From positions 2,058,664 through 2,122,663 of the forward strand of contig NZ_CP037452.1 of NCBI RefSeq assembly GCF_007754425.1: a DNA stretch of 64,000 nucleotides, given 5' to 3'. A program made the translations under genes and the position numbers. This stretch comes from Gimesia fumaroli. Lineage in GTDB: Bacteria; Planctomycetota; Planctomycetia; Planctomycetales; Planctomycetaceae. Shown here piece after piece: positions 1 through 8,896 of this stretch (positions within the stretch are counted from its first letter, which is position 1; every line of letters starts with the position of its first letter). Below the pieces are notes generated by a model. That model saw only the letters and a list, made by a program, of their open reading frames with translations. It made no database searches and was not told the origin of the DNA.

Positions 1-2067
1 GCCGCCTGGTTCACGGTCCAGTTTACCCGAGACAAACAACATCGCATCGCGAATCGATTCCGCATCGAGTCGTCGGCGGGCATATTTCCAGAGATAAACG
101 TTTTCCGGATCGCGCTGGCTGTTTTCCTTGATGTCATTGCTGTCCAGTCGATAGACGCGGCTGAGCATCATCTGGCGATGCAGCGCCTTAAGCGACCATT
201 GTTGTTTGATCAATTGATTGGCCAGATAATCGAGTAGTTCGGGATGCGAAGGAGCGGCTCCCAGTACACCGAAATTATCGACGGTTTTAACCAGCCCTTG
301 TCCGAAGTGATGATACCAGAGTCGGTTGACGATCACGCGGGCCGTTAACGGATGCTCGGCTGCGGTAATCCAGTTGGCAAGTTCTTCGCGCCCGGATCGT
401 TTCTGATCTAAATCCGGTTTGGTTTTGGAGATCACGCTGATGAACTGGCGCGGCACAACATCGCCGGGAGTTTCCGGATTGCCACGGCGATGCAGTTTCG
501 CATGGTGCGGTTTCCCGTCGATGACGGCATACAACATCTCTGCCGGGGGCTGTTTGACGAGTCTGGCTTTTTCTTTTTTCAACCAGGGTAAGCCGTGTTC
601 CATCAGTTCGCGGAATTTTCCTTTGTGAGAGGCCAGCAGTTTTTGCCGCCGTGCTTCGAGTTTTTCGGTCGGTTGCCCGTTTTTCTTTGCCTGTTTGATT
701 TTGGCAGCGACCTGTTTGTATTCTTCGAGCGTTGGTTTGAGCCAGGGGCGGAAGTGGTTTCGAATCTGATGTTGATACTGGCTGAGTAGATCCCAGTATT
801 CGTCGATTTTCTGTTGTGAATCCGGATCATTTTCCGCGGCGACGAGTTGTGTGGGCGAGGGTTCGTTGGACGCGCCCATGGTCGGGTAGAGCGTGCTTTC
901 AAAGATGCCGTACAAACCGTAATAATCGGTGGCGAGCATCGGATCGAATTTATGATCGTGACAGCGGGCACATTTGAGTGTGACGCCCATGATGCCGCGA
1001 CCGATGGTGTCGATCGTATCGTCAATGGTCAGGTGCTGGTCTTCATATCGCGTATTGCCAAACCGGCGGGAGAGGGCGATAAAACCGGTCGCGATTTTGA
1101 GCTGCCGGGCACGTTCTGGATCGTCTTCCTGTTTCGCCAGAATATCGCCGGCCAACTGGGCCTGCAGAAACTGATCATAGGGGAGGTCATCGTTGAATGC
1201 ATCAATCACCCAGTTGCGGTAGAGATAAGCATCGGGAATCGGAAAGTCTCCGACATCTCCTTGAGTGTCGGCATAGCGTGCGACGTCCAGCCAGTGACGG
1301 CCCCAGCGTTCGCCATACGCGGGTGATGCCAACAGGCGATCGACGACTTTGGAAAAAGCTTTTCGATCATTGTCAGGGTCATTCAGAAAATGACTTACTT
1401 CTTCAGGAGTTGGGGGCAGGCCGGTCAGGTCGAAGGTGGCCCGACGGATCAGCGTCCGCCGGGACGCCAGGGGGGCGGGCGTGAGTTGTTCTTTTTCCAG
1501 TCGCTCGAAGATAAAGCGATCGATGGGCGAAGCGGCCCACTCTTGATTGTTGACTTTTGGCGGCGCAACCGACTGACGCGGCAGGAAACACCAGTGCGAT
1601 GTGGTCAGTGGCTCGGTTTTCTTCGCCTGAGATGTGGTCAGTGGTTTGACTTTTTCTTCAGGCCAGGGGGCGCCCCATTCGATCCATTGTTTGAAATGCT
1701 GAATGGTTTTTGCACTCAGTTTATCATCCTCATCAGGAGGCATCTTGAGTGCTTTGTGAGTGCGTTGGATGGATTGATACAAGAGACTTTCTTGAGGTTT
1801 ACCGGGGATGATGGCTGGCCCGAATTCGCCCCCTTTGATGAACGCCGATCGGGAATTGACGGCGAGACTGCTTTCCGCGTCGGCATCGCCTGTATGACAG
1901 TCGGCACATTGTTCGATCAATACGGGTCGAATATGTAACTCAAAAAATTCGATCTGACTGGCAGGGGGTTTCGCTGGTTCGGCTGCAGAGAGCGCGCTCG
2001 GCAGGCTGAAGAGTGCCGCCAATGCCAAGAGGAAACGTTGAATTTGACTTCGATGATGATCGATCAT
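1..2067 (-). CDS. PSD1-type planctomycete cytochrome-c-like protein (DUF1549/DUF1553), C-terminus cut by window edge
   Basis: The minus-strand frame is open from the window edge to an ATG at 2067, giving 689 codons with the end of the protein missing. A hydrophobic leader (about residues 10-29) marks it as exported. A first haem-like motif CADCH lies near residues 54-58, inside the N-terminal planctomycete cytochrome C module. It is followed by the DUF1549 block (DLTGLPPTPEE, YGERWGRHWLD) and a second motif, CARCHDHKFDP. DUF1553 follows ([29 protein letters not shown]) and is cut by the edge. Proteins of this family are abundant in Planctomycetes and their biochemical role is not established. 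The gene follows the TIM-barrel gene by 38 nt and the LacI gene before that, so the three probably form one transcript. Family assignment is strong; function is unknown. Confidence 0.93.
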   Translation of the reverse strand, partial: MIDHHRSQIQRFLLALAALFSLPSALSAAEPAKPPASQIEFFELHIRPVLIEQCADCHTGDADAESSLAVNSRSAFIKGGEFGPAIIPGKPQESLLYQSIQRTHKALKMPPDEDDKLSAKTIQHFKQWIEWGAPWPEEKVKPLTTSQAKKTEPLTTSHWCFLPRQSVAPPKVNNQEWAASPIDRFIFERLEKEQLTPAPLASRRTLIRRATFDLTGLPPTPEEVSHFLNDPDNDRKAFSKVVDRLLASPAYGERWGRHWLDVARYADTQGDVGDFPIPDAYLYRNWVIDAFNDDLPYDQFLQAQLAGDILAKQEDDPERARQLKIATGFIALSRRFGNTRYEDQHLTIDDTIDTIGRGIMGVTLKCARCHDHKFDPMLATDYYGLYGIFESTLYPTMGASNEPSPTQLVAAENDPDSQQKIDEYWDLLSQYQHQIRNHFRPWLKPTLEEYKQVAAKIKQAKKNGQPTEKLEARRQKLLASHKGKFRELMEHGLPWLKKEKARLVKQPPAEMLYAVIDGKPHHAKLHRRGNPETPGDVVPRQFISVISKTKPDLDQKRSGREELANWITAAEHPLTARVIVNRLWYHHFGQGLVKTVDNFGVLGAAPSHPELLDYLANQLIKQQWSLKALHRQMMLSRVYRLDSNDIKENSQRDPENVYLWKYARRRLDAESIRDAMLFVSGKLDREPGG

Positions 2068-2105
2068 GGTTGAACTCATACCAATGGGGATCAGAAAAAT
2101 GCTGA

Positions 2106-3044
2106 TTAGCCGCGTGCGATTCCTGCCTGCTGAAAGGCGGGGGCGATATTTTGATAACAGGTTTTGGCAGCTGCGACGGGATCGTAGCCTTTCTGTTTGA
2201 ACACCATGCCGCTGACTTCACAGCAGATATCGCCTCGGTAGCCGTCTTTGACTGCCAGTTTGAGTAACTGCACATAGTCGATGTCGCCACTTTCGCCGGG
2301 GAGAACAAAGCGGGCTTTGTTGTCTTGCAGGACCGTATCTTTGATCTGAATGAAACTGGTGAAGGGCATCATGATCCGCATTGAATCTTCCAGGGAAATG
2401 TCCCGGTGGGTAAAGTGACTATAGTCATAGTTCAGGCGAATCCAGGGGCTGTCGATCTGCTCGACCAGCCAGACGCCTTGCTCGGGGCGATCAACGACGC
2501 CGCCCCGATGCGGTTTGACGGCGATGACGGTTTTGGTGCTTTCGGCGACTTTGGCCCATTCTTTGAGGTTATCGCGCATTTCATATTTGCGCTCATCCCA
2601 TTTTCCGCTGCCGGCCGTGGTTTCAATCAACGGTGGCTGTTCCGGTTTCAAGGTGTGTCCCAGTTCGGCGGCCCGCTTCAGTCGTTCAAGGACTTTCTGC
2701 TGGCTTGCTTTGGAGCCGGTCAGGTCGCAGTGTTCCATGAGTGAGGTCAGTTTCAAGCCGCTGGCATTCAGTTTTTTCGAGACCTCGGTACGCCGCTGGG
2801 CATTGAGCTTGAGCGGCGTCGCGTCCCAGGCATCCATCAGGCAGAGCTCAACGGAATCGTAACCTACATCCGCGACAACCTGCAGCGCCTGTTCGGTTTT
2901 CATATGGGGCATGCCGTACAGGCTGAATCCCAGTGTTAATTGGGGCTTGGCTGGTTTTCCTGCCGGTAACCTGTTGACGCCCGCCAGACTGATGGCGGCG
3001 GCACTGGTGGAATAAAGAAACTGGCGACGTGTGAGCGGCTTCAT
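2106..3044 (-). CDS. Exported xylose-isomerase-like TIM-barrel protein (sugar phosphate isomerase/epimerase family)
   Basis: 312 residues. The N-terminus MKPLTRRQFLYSTSAAA carries a twin-arginine pattern (RRQFL) and a hydrophobic stretch ending near LPAG, so Tat export is likely. The mature part is an AP-endonuclease-2/xylose-isomerase-like barrel: TLGFSLYGMPHM at the start, VGYDSVELCLMDAW, then VKPHRGGVV, LNYDYSHF and QIKDT near the metal site, and GYRGDICCEVSG towards the end. These positions resemble the His, Asp and Glu metal ligands of the family. The substrate cannot be read from the sequence. It lies 35 nt after the LacI regulator and 38 nt before the PSD1 gene on the same strand, suggesting a sugar-related exported function under LacI control. 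Confidence 0.87.
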   Translation of the reverse strand: MKPLTRRQFLYSTSAAAISLAGVNRLPAGKPAKPQLTLGFSLYGMPHMKTEQALQVVADVGYDSVELCLMDAWDATPLKLNAQRRTEVSKKLNASGLKLTSLMEHCDLTGSKASQQKVLERLKRAAELGHTLKPEQPPLIETTAGSGKWDERKYEMRDNLKEWAKVAESTKTVIAVKPHRGGVVDRPEQGVWLVEQIDSPWIRLNYDYSHFTHRDISLEDSMRIMMPFTSFIQIKDTVLQDNKARFVLPGESGDIDYVQLLKLAVKDGYRGDICCEVSGMVFKQKGYDPVAAAKTCYQNIAPAFQQAGIARG

Positions 3045-3079
3045 ATCGGATATTCCTCTGTCAGGATCATTGGTTGGTG

Positions 3080-4204
3080 TTAGCTGTTGAGACGACGAAC
3101 TGATTCGCCGGGGGTCAGGTGCGGTTCCAGGGTTAAGTCGACGTTGGCAATGGTGTTGCCCATGGTCAGTCGGGTTTCCAGTTGACGCACTGCCAGACGA
3201 CCGATGTTATGAGCGTGAATGTCAAACGTGGTGAGTTGTGGATAGAGGCCGGTAATAAAGGCGTGATCGTTGTTGCCTGAAATGACGCTGATCTCTTCAC
3301 CCACTTTGATTCCTCGTCGGGCCAATGAACCATACACGACCGCTGCGACACTGTCGGCACCGGCGAACAATGCTGTGGGGCGTGTTTTGGCTTTCAAGAG
3401 TTGATCGACCAGATGTTGCACGGCTTCCGTTGAGAGTGGCGGTTTGACAGGCAACGTCCAGCCTTTCGAGGGGGGATCGACAAAACGTTGTACGTTGAGT
3501 CCACGTCGCACGGCTTGGGAAACGAAGCCGGTTTCTCGGTTTTGCATAATCAGGTGATCGGGTTTGGGGCTCAGGAAGGCGACGTTTTGATGCCCGTGAT
3601 CGGCCAGGAAGTCGGCGGCTTTCGCGCCCAGGAGCACATCATTCGCACCGACACAATCGCCCCAGCAACCTTCGGGGCGTCCCAAGAGCCAGACCGAAGG
3701 GATTTGCGAGAGACGGTTCAAGAGAGTGCTGTTTGATTCGATCAGCATTTTTCCCTGGAGTGCTCCGATGAGAAACAGACCATCGATCTGGTCAAAATCC
3801 AAATGGGGGGGAACGGCCTGGAGATCCGGAACATGCGCGACTTGAAAATGAACTCCCAGTTCAGAGAAGGCGTCTTCAACGCCACTAATGGCGGAACTGA
3901 CTACGGGGAGTGAGATGAGTGAGCGATCTAACCCGAGAGAGAGGACGAGTAGTTGTTTTCCTTTGAGGATGCTGGTGGAATTCTCGTGGGACTCAGATTT
4001 GGGGCGTCGCTTACGAAGCGGGCGGTAGTCCAGTGATGCTGCAACTTTTCGAATGCGTTGCTTGGCGGCTTCACTGATACTCGGGTCGTCTCGTAAGGCG
4101 CGGCTCACAGTACTGACTGCACAGTCGGCTGCTTTGGCGACGGTTTTGACAGTGACGAGTTCGGCGGTTTTACTCACAGGGGGCCTCGTTGGCGTATTGG
4201 TCAT
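3080..4204 (-). CDS. LacI family transcriptional regulator
   Basis: 374 residues. A LacI-type helix-turn-helix occupies about residues 18-65 (VKTVAKAADCAVSTVSRALR, then ASLDYRP). A periplasmic-binding-protein-like sensor domain follows (LLVLSLGLDRSLISLP, IDGLFLIG, CVGANDVLLGAKAADFLADH, PTALFAGADSVAAVVYGSLA, ISVISGNND). About 17 residues precede the HTH, a little longer than usual; the start is the ATG at 4204. It is the first gene of a minus-strand run with the TIM-barrel and PSD1 genes, so it probably controls them and itself in response to a sugar or sugar derivative. The ligand is unknown. Confidence 0.93.
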   Translation of the reverse strand: MTNTPTRPPVSKTAELVTVKTVAKAADCAVSTVSRALRDDPSISEAAKQRIRKVAASLDYRPLRKRRPKSESHENSTSILKGKQLLVLSLGLDRSLISLPVVSSAISGVEDAFSELGVHFQVAHVPDLQAVPPHLDFDQIDGLFLIGALQGKMLIESNSTLLNRLSQIPSVWLLGRPEGCWGDCVGANDVLLGAKAADFLADHGHQNVAFLSPKPDHLIMQNRETGFVSQAVRRGLNVQRFVDPPSKGWTLPVKPPLSTEAVQHLVDQLLKAKTRPTALFAGADSVAAVVYGSLARRGIKVGEEISVISGNNDHAFITGLYPQLTTFDIHAHNIGRLAVRQLETRLTMGNTIANVDLTLEPHLTPGESVRRLNS

Positions 4205-4568
4205 TAATGAATAGTGTCACGCAAACTAATGCATATAGCAGGAAGTTGCGTGTTGTGGAAATTCATTTCTGAATCGCTTCAATCTTGTAGATAAACGATC
4301 GAGTGATAGATGTAAAGTGGAATAAGGTTATATGTATCAAGATTGATGGAAATCGAGAGCACGGTGAACTAAAAGTGATTTACGCAAATAGTTATTATTT
4401 GCGTTTTTGATGTGATCAGGTTCTGGCGACGGCTTTAGGTCCGTAGCCGTATTGAGGTTCAGTTGAACGGGAGCCTGTATTGCTCTTTATCAGTCTGCCA
4501 ATTTGAGTGATAGTATGAGGAAAGTGACACTGTTTCGAATCATGAACGGGAATCGTCAGGTAGGGAAT
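4205..4568. other. Intergenic region between divergent LacI-family and MgtC-family genes
   Basis: About 360 bases with no convincing gene. It must hold the promoters of the two divergent genes. The only clear structure is the 9-bp inverted repeat at 4382-4404, listed separately. An in-frame extension of the MgtC gene to 4503 exists but encodes no family-like sequence. Confidence 0.6.
4382..4404. promoter_or_regulatory. Inverted repeat, possible operator or terminator
   Basis: ACGCAAATA and TATTTGCGT form a perfect 9-bp inverted repeat around a 5-base spacer, followed on the plus strand by a short T run (4404-4408). It lies about 180 bases upstream of the LacI-family start and 165 bases upstream of the MgtC-family start. 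The T run suits a terminator, but no plus-strand gene ends just before it, so a regulator site is equally possible. Confidence 0.35.
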
Positions 4569-5045
4569 ATGGATTGGAAATTAGAATTAATGTTCGCAGT
4601 ACGTGCTCTCGTCGCTGCGGTTTTGGGTGGTTTTATTGGCTGGGAACGCGAATGGCATGGACGCGAAGCCGGTATGCGAACTTACGCCGCGGTCGCGCTT
4701 GGCTCGTGCGTCTTTGCCCTGGTCTCGTCGCATATTCCCGGAGCGGAGCCGTCACGACTCGCTGCAAACATTGTGACTGGCGTCGGTTTTTTGGGGGCTG
4801 GCATCATCCTGCGGGACCGTGGCCGGACCGTGGGACTGACGACAGCGGCGACCATCTGGTCGACTGCTGCTGTGGGGACTGCGGTCGGTTTTGGGATGTA
4901 TCTGCTGGCGACGCTGACTTCCCTGATTATCTTTGGAGTTCTCGCATCACATCATATTCACGGCTGGAAAAAGTCCTCAGGAGAAGGTGTCGAAGGTACC
5001 TCGGCTGCCAATGAATTTGACAACAATGATTCTATTGAACGTTGA
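4569..5045 (+). CDS. MgtC/SapB family inner-membrane protein
   Basis: 158 residues from the ATG at 4569. The upstream in-frame ATG at 4503 would add 22 polar residues that do not fit the family. An AGG-rich stretch just before 4569 can serve as ribosome binding site. The conserved MgtC N-terminal block is clear: RALVAAVLGGFIGWERE, then GREAGMRT and ALGSCVFALVSS. Further hydrophobic segments follow (NIVTGVGFLGAGIILR, TTAATIWSTAAVGTAVGFG, LLATLTSLIIFGVLA). Family members are small polytopic membrane proteins linked to magnesium limitation and acid or intracellular survival; the molecular role is debated. It ends 27 bases before the oppositely oriented sialidase-like gene. Confidence 0.92.
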   Translation: MDWKLELMFAVRALVAAVLGGFIGWEREWHGREAGMRTYAAVALGSCVFALVSSHIPGAEPSRLAANIVTGVGFLGAGIILRDRGRTVGLTTAATIWSTAAVGTAVGFGMYLLATLTSLIIFGVLASHHIHGWKKSSGEGVEGTSAANEFDNNDSIER

Positions 5046-5072
5046 AAGACTACTGCTAAGGTCGCAGGTTCT

Positions 5073-6140
5073 TTATTTTGCGATGAAATCCGCTTCCTTC
5101 AGGGACAAACGAACGGGGCCCTGCATAGTGGTGATCCAGAGTTCTCCCGGTTTGACTTCTGTCACATACGGATAAGAGACCCGGTTTTCTCGTTTCTGTC
5201 CTGCCGGCGTTAAATCGCGGGCGATGATGACGGGGGCGCTCCAGGTTTTGCATTCGTCATCGGAAAACGCGAGGGACAATTCTTCGCGGCGTCCGCGCTT
5301 TCGCTTGGGATCACGAAAGCGGTTCCAGAGCATCACGATCCGGCCGCTTTCCAGTCGTTTCAGAATCGCAGGTGAACTGCTGGCAGGAATCTGGGAGGGA
5401 CGAATCGTACGCCACGAAGCGCCTTCATCGGTAGAGAAGGCTTCCCAGAAGCATCCGAATCGGGTGCGGATCAATGCATAAATCCGCCCGTCTTTCAATT
5501 CGACAATCGTGCCTTCCATTGCACCGTCGTGATCGCCTGAACCGCCTAGATCGATCATATTACTGTGGTTCCAGGTGGCGCCTTCATCGTCTGAATAGTA
5601 GGTCAGCATCACGTGCCGTCCCGGGTTGGCGATGGCTTTGGAAACCGCGACAATGATGCGCCCCGATTTGGTCTGAATTATACTGCGAATAGCGCCACAC
5701 CAGCTATCATCCTGAATGATTTGCGGAGGCAGCCAGGTTTGTCCTCCATCAGTACTGCGGACGATATAAGCGGGGAGGTAGCAGTCCGATTGTGGCCCTC
5801 CTTTGCTGTCATCCCAATGGAATTTTTTCTCGGCCAGATTCATGAAGGCCAGGATGATGGTTCCTTTGCGCGTCTGGATGATGGCGCGCTCCCGGCTGGT
5901 CTGGAATTTCTCGGGATGCGCATACAGCGGTTTTGCGCTCCACGTTTTGCCGGCATCCTGGCTGATCAAAACCTGTTTGTCATCGGGCGCCAGCAGGCTG
6001 TCATTTGATAATTTCAGAAAGGGACCCAGATGTTGATGCGGCAGCTTTTGTGTCTGCGGATGGTTCCATTCCGCGAGAGACAGATTCGTCGCAAGCAGCG
6101 TTGTTGTGATGATTCCGGTGAAAAGAAGGATTGGTTTCAT
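5073..6140 (-). CDS. Secreted sialidase-like (BNR/Asp-box) six-bladed propeller protein
   Basis: 355 residues with a signal peptide (residues 1-23, ending SLAEW). Repeated Asp-box motifs S-x-D-x-G-x-T-W mark a sialidase-type propeller: SQDAGKTW, STDGGQTW, SDDEGATW, STDEGASW, and a degenerate SDDECKTW. RYPSYV-like and RTRFGCFWEAF segments are consistent with family core strands. Members cleave sialic acid or other sugars, or only bind glycans; the arginine triad of true sialidases cannot be confirmed without alignment. It follows the DUF1559 and lipoprotein genes on the same strand (72-base gap), so it may be the last gene of that run. Confidence 0.87.
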   Translation of the reverse strand: MKPILLFTGIITTTLLATNLSLAEWNHPQTQKLPHQHLGPFLKLSNDSLLAPDDKQVLISQDAGKTWSAKPLYAHPEKFQTSRERAIIQTRKGTIILAFMNLAEKKFHWDDSKGGPQSDCYLPAYIVRSTDGGQTWLPPQIIQDDSWCGAIRSIIQTKSGRIIVAVSKAIANPGRHVMLTYYSDDEGATWNHSNMIDLGGSGDHDGAMEGTIVELKDGRIYALIRTRFGCFWEAFSTDEGASWRTIRPSQIPASSSPAILKRLESGRIVMLWNRFRDPKRKRGRREELSLAFSDDECKTWSAPVIIARDLTPAGQKRENRVSYPYVTEVKPGELWITTMQGPVRLSLKEADFIAK

Positions 6141-6212
6141 TTCTCTCTGCCTTGGATTACAAAGATGTTGATCTTGTATTGAAGAGGCGGGGGTTGATTG
6201 CGAATTGATTGC

Positions 6213-6647
6213 CTATTCCAAATTAAAATTCTTCGTGATTGCTTTACTGCCTGATTCAATTGTCAGTTCTTCAATTTCGGATTTGGTATTATACTTGTCA
6301 GGCAGGATTTGCTCTCGAGGTTTCGCTTGTTTTTTCTCTGACTCGGCATCAGAAACCGGATAGGATTTTGTGTCGGCTGGTTCTCCGGAGTAGGCCATGA
6401 TTTCGATTTTATAGGTGCCCACGCCAAGAGCACCTCGGCCAGAGGCATCGTATTCTCCTTCCTTGATGGCGGCGGTTCGTCTTGGTGCCTGACTGCCCTG
6501 TGTTGGCACGAATTTGATCACGCCGTCCTGGATTGGTTCAGATTGATAAGAGACTTCGCCGCTGACATCAATTAATTCAGGCCCTGATGAACTCCCGCAT
6601 CCCAGGAGCATCATCGTCAGTCCCGCCCCCATCAACATTAATCGCAT
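6213..6647 (-). CDS. Small lipoprotein with carboxypeptidase-regulatory-like fold, partner of DUF1559 gene
   Basis: 144 residues from the ATG at 6647; the longer frame to 6749 adds 34 residues without signal character. The N-terminus MRLMLMGAGLTMMLLGCGSS has a lipobox (LLGC), predicting lipidation at Cys17. The mature part begins DVSGEVSYQSEPIQDGVIKF, a pattern shared with the lipoprotein at 38356 and common in planctomycete proteins beside DUF1559 genes. The rest (GVGTYKIEIMAYSGEP) looks like a beta-sandwich. It lies 88 bases downstream of the DUF1559 gene. Function is unknown; a role with the surface pseudopilin-like protein is inferred from repeated co-occurrence. Confidence 0.82.
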   Translation of the reverse strand: MRLMLMGAGLTMMLLGCGSSSGPELIDVSGEVSYQSEPIQDGVIKFVPTQGSQAPRRTAAIKEGEYDASGRGALGVGTYKIEIMAYSGEPADTKSYPVSDAESEKKQAKPREQILPDKYNTKSEIEELTIESGSKAITKNFNLE

Positions 6648-6735
6648 TGAGTTGTACTCCTCGGAAAAGCTGTTTGAACAAGCCGTGTGCCTTTGGTATG
6701 GAAGACGGATCGCCGTGATGGCGATCCATGTCAAC

Positions 6736-7629
6736 TTAAAATTCGCCAACGACTTCTCCGCCTGCGCGGGTGGTCAGACTTGTCAGTACAGTCTGACTCA
6801 TATTTTCAGAGAGAAACCTCACGCTGCCATCACCCAAAGTGAAATGACAGCCTCCTTCGTGGAAACTGGCTGGTCCACTGAAAGCATCTCCATTGTACAT
6901 GTTGTGAGTCAATGGAAGCTTACCGCCGTTTGTTTGCCACGGTGCGTTAATGCCGTTGATTGTTCCAATTCCGTCTCCGTAAGCAATCCAGGCTGGTGTA
7001 CCATGCTTACCGGCACCCTGGGAAATGACCTCGCAAAATGCGAGGGTATTGCTGGCACCGTCTATGATATCGCGAAGTTTGACCTTCGAGTTCCAGAAGA
7101 AAAGCCCATTGCCGTTCGATACGACGATACTTAATGTTCCTCGTCGTCCGGTTCCGGAATCCGAAATGCCTTCATAATGTGTGCGTGCTGCATCGGGGCC
7201 CGGGTTAGAGCCCGTGTAATCAACTCCCTCTGTTGTCGGATTGGTAGGGCATAGAAAAGCGGGCAGAACCGTCTGGCCTAATGCAAAATTAGGGGCACTG
7301 TTAAAACCGACCGTAAAGTTCATCTGGTTGTAGAGCGAGGCCTGATCGATATAAGGTAAGAGCATTGTCTGGGTGCTATGTCCCAGGTAGTCACTGGCCG
7401 TTGTTCTCATTCGACCGGACGGAAAGGCAAGATGCACGTCGTGATAATTGTGTAATGCCAGACCGATTTGTTTCATGTTGTTCTTACAGGATGACCGCCG
7501 TGCTGCTTCACGTGCCTGTTGGACTGCAGGCAGCAGTAGAGCAATTAAGATGGCAATAATGGCAATCACCACCAGTAATTCAATCAGTGTAAATCCACGC
7601 GTTCTTTTCTCTGAGTTGACCAGTAACAT
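6736..7629 (-). CDS. DUF1559 protein with type IV pilin-like N-terminal methylation motif
   Basis: 297 residues from the ATG at 7629, which has GGAGA eight bases upstream; the longer frame to 7698 lacks a good site. The pre-pilin signature is [14 protein letters not shown] followed by a hydrophobic helix and [13 protein letters not shown], so cleavage by a prepilin peptidase after Gly and N-methylation of Phe are expected. The DUF1559 body follows ([52 protein letters not shown]). The C-terminus [20 protein letters not shown] is the conserved H-x-G-G-x-x-x-x-x-x-DGSV motif. It is a surface-exposed pseudopilin-like protein of unknown role, heading a run with the lipoprotein and sialidase-like genes. 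Confidence 0.93.
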   Translation of the reverse strand: MLLVNSEKRTRGFTLIELLVVIAIIAILIALLLPAVQQAREAARRSSCKNNMKQIGLALHNYHDVHLAFPSGRMRTTASDYLGHSTQTMLLPYIDQASLYNQMNFTVGFNSAPNFALGQTVLPAFLCPTNPTTEGVDYTGSNPGPDAARTHYEGISDSGTGRRGTLSIVVSNGNGLFFWNSKVKLRDIIDGASNTLAFCEVISQGAGKHGTPAWIAYGDGIGTINGINAPWQTNGGKLPLTHNMYNGDAFSGPASFHEGGCHFTLGDGSVRFLSENMSQTVLTSLTTRAGGEVVGEF

Positions 7630-7852
7630 AGCACTGTCTCCATCAAATATAGCAATGAACATATACGAAAAGAATATCTCGGCACAAAGATACAACATTC
7701 CCCCTGCGCAGGGTTTTGATGATCAATTTAAAACTGTTTTTTCAGATCGAGCGGTCTTATTTTTAAAATCAGAGACAAAGGCGTCTTGCTGATTGGAATC
7801 GTATATTGACGGATCTCGTTTTAGCTAATATTTCTCTATGCTATTCACTGGT

Positions 7853-8572
7853 CTATTCACAGGGTGCTTTTAACTGTGGTTTCAAATGGTCTGTCAGGAG
7901 TTTCGTTGCTGCGTCAGTATTCCGGTCCGCAATGGCATTGGCGATGAGTTCGTGATCCCGCAGCCCTTTGCTGGTGGGGGGATGGCCGTACAAATCGCCT
8001 GCATGGAAGTAATCCAGCAGAACGCCATGGAACTGTTTCACAAAATTGCCATGCGAGGCGGCCAGAATGGTCTGGTGGAACAGGCAGTCCAACTCCTTGT
8101 ATGCTTTACTGGAGCCGGCTGGATCCTGATTGATCTTTTGCATGACTCGTTGCATTTCGACGACAATGGTTTGCAGCCGAATAATTTCTTCAGCGGTAAT
8201 CAATTCTACTGCCAGCGCGATGGAGCCGATTTCGATGACGGCCCGCAGTTGCTGTAGTTCGCGCCATCCCTGTGGGCTGGCCACTTGCGGTACGAGTGCT
8301 TTTCGCAAAACGGAGGAAAAGTTATCGGCTTCTGCAACACAGAGTCCAAGTCCCTGGCGTCCTGTGACTACCCCCAAGCCTCTGAGTGATCCGATGGCTT
8401 CGCGAACCACAGTGCGCGAGACGCCAAACTGATCTGCCAGATCGGCTTCTGTTCCCAGCCGGTCGCCGGGGGCGAGGCGGTCGTTCCGAATTCGTTCACA
8501 AAGGTGATCGGCCAGTTCAGCACTTAAGGTTTTCGCTGATTCCTGGGGACGAGCATCCATCGATGTTTTCAT
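7853..8572 (-). CDS. GntR-family regulator, FadR/FCD subfamily
   Basis: 239 residues. A GntR winged helix occupies about residues 18-85 (LADHLCERIRNDRLAPGDR, LADQFGVSRTVVREAIGSLR). The FCD ligand domain follows, with metal-site-like residues in LDCLFHQTILAASHGN, RDHELIANAIADRN and LLTDHLKPQL. FCD proteins usually bind small organic acids. The gene is divergent from the PLP-enzyme/DHDPS-like pair, with an intergenic site matching the FadR-type consensus, so it probably controls that pair and itself. The effector is likely the substrate or product of those enzymes. Confidence 0.92.
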   Translation of the reverse strand: MKTSMDARPQESAKTLSAELADHLCERIRNDRLAPGDRLGTEADLADQFGVSRTVVREAIGSLRGLGVVTGRQGLGLCVAEADNFSSVLRKALVPQVASPQGWRELQQLRAVIEIGSIALAVELITAEEIIRLQTIVVEMQRVMQKINQDPAGSSKAYKELDCLFHQTILAASHGNFVKQFHGVLLDYFHAGDLYGHPPTSKGLRDHELIANAIADRNTDAATKLLTDHLKPQLKAPCE

Positions 8573-8701
8573 TGTAAAACTGCTTTCGTGTGAGCGTCAT
8601 TTAAAATGGCAAACAGGGCTCGCGTGGACAAACCACAGAACACCAGTTTCTTGAATCGGCTTTCCAAAGCGTGGGATCGATTCGTTGCCAGCAAACTGAT
8701 T

Positions 8702-8733
8702 TTGTATTATAAGATATGAGATTGTAATACAAT
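8702..8733. promoter_or_regulatory. Predicted FadR-type GntR operator
   Basis: ATTGTAATACAAT at 8721-8733 is a perfect palindrome around one central base. Its core TTGTAATACAA fits the FadR-subfamily operator pattern T-N-GT-N3-AC-N-A exactly. A near copy, TTGTATTATAA, starts at 8702. The pair lies between the divergent GntR gene (start 8572) and the PLP-enzyme gene (start 8897), where a repressor site for both would be expected. Confidence 0.6.
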
Positions 8734-8896
8734 CTGAAGTATTATCATATAACTGCAAGCGTGGACGTCAAGAAAATTAGTGACGTTTTGCACAAGTTTA
8801 CTGATGTTTTGAAAAAGGCTCTGATAGAAATCAGGTGTGTTTGATGTTTGGCTGTAGGCATCAATGAATCACTCATTTCTCATCAGGGACTGGTCG

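Noticed and set aside
4503-4568. Upstream start of the MgtC-family gene.
   Set aside because: The extra 22 residues are polar and outside the family's N-terminus; the ATG at 4569 fits better.
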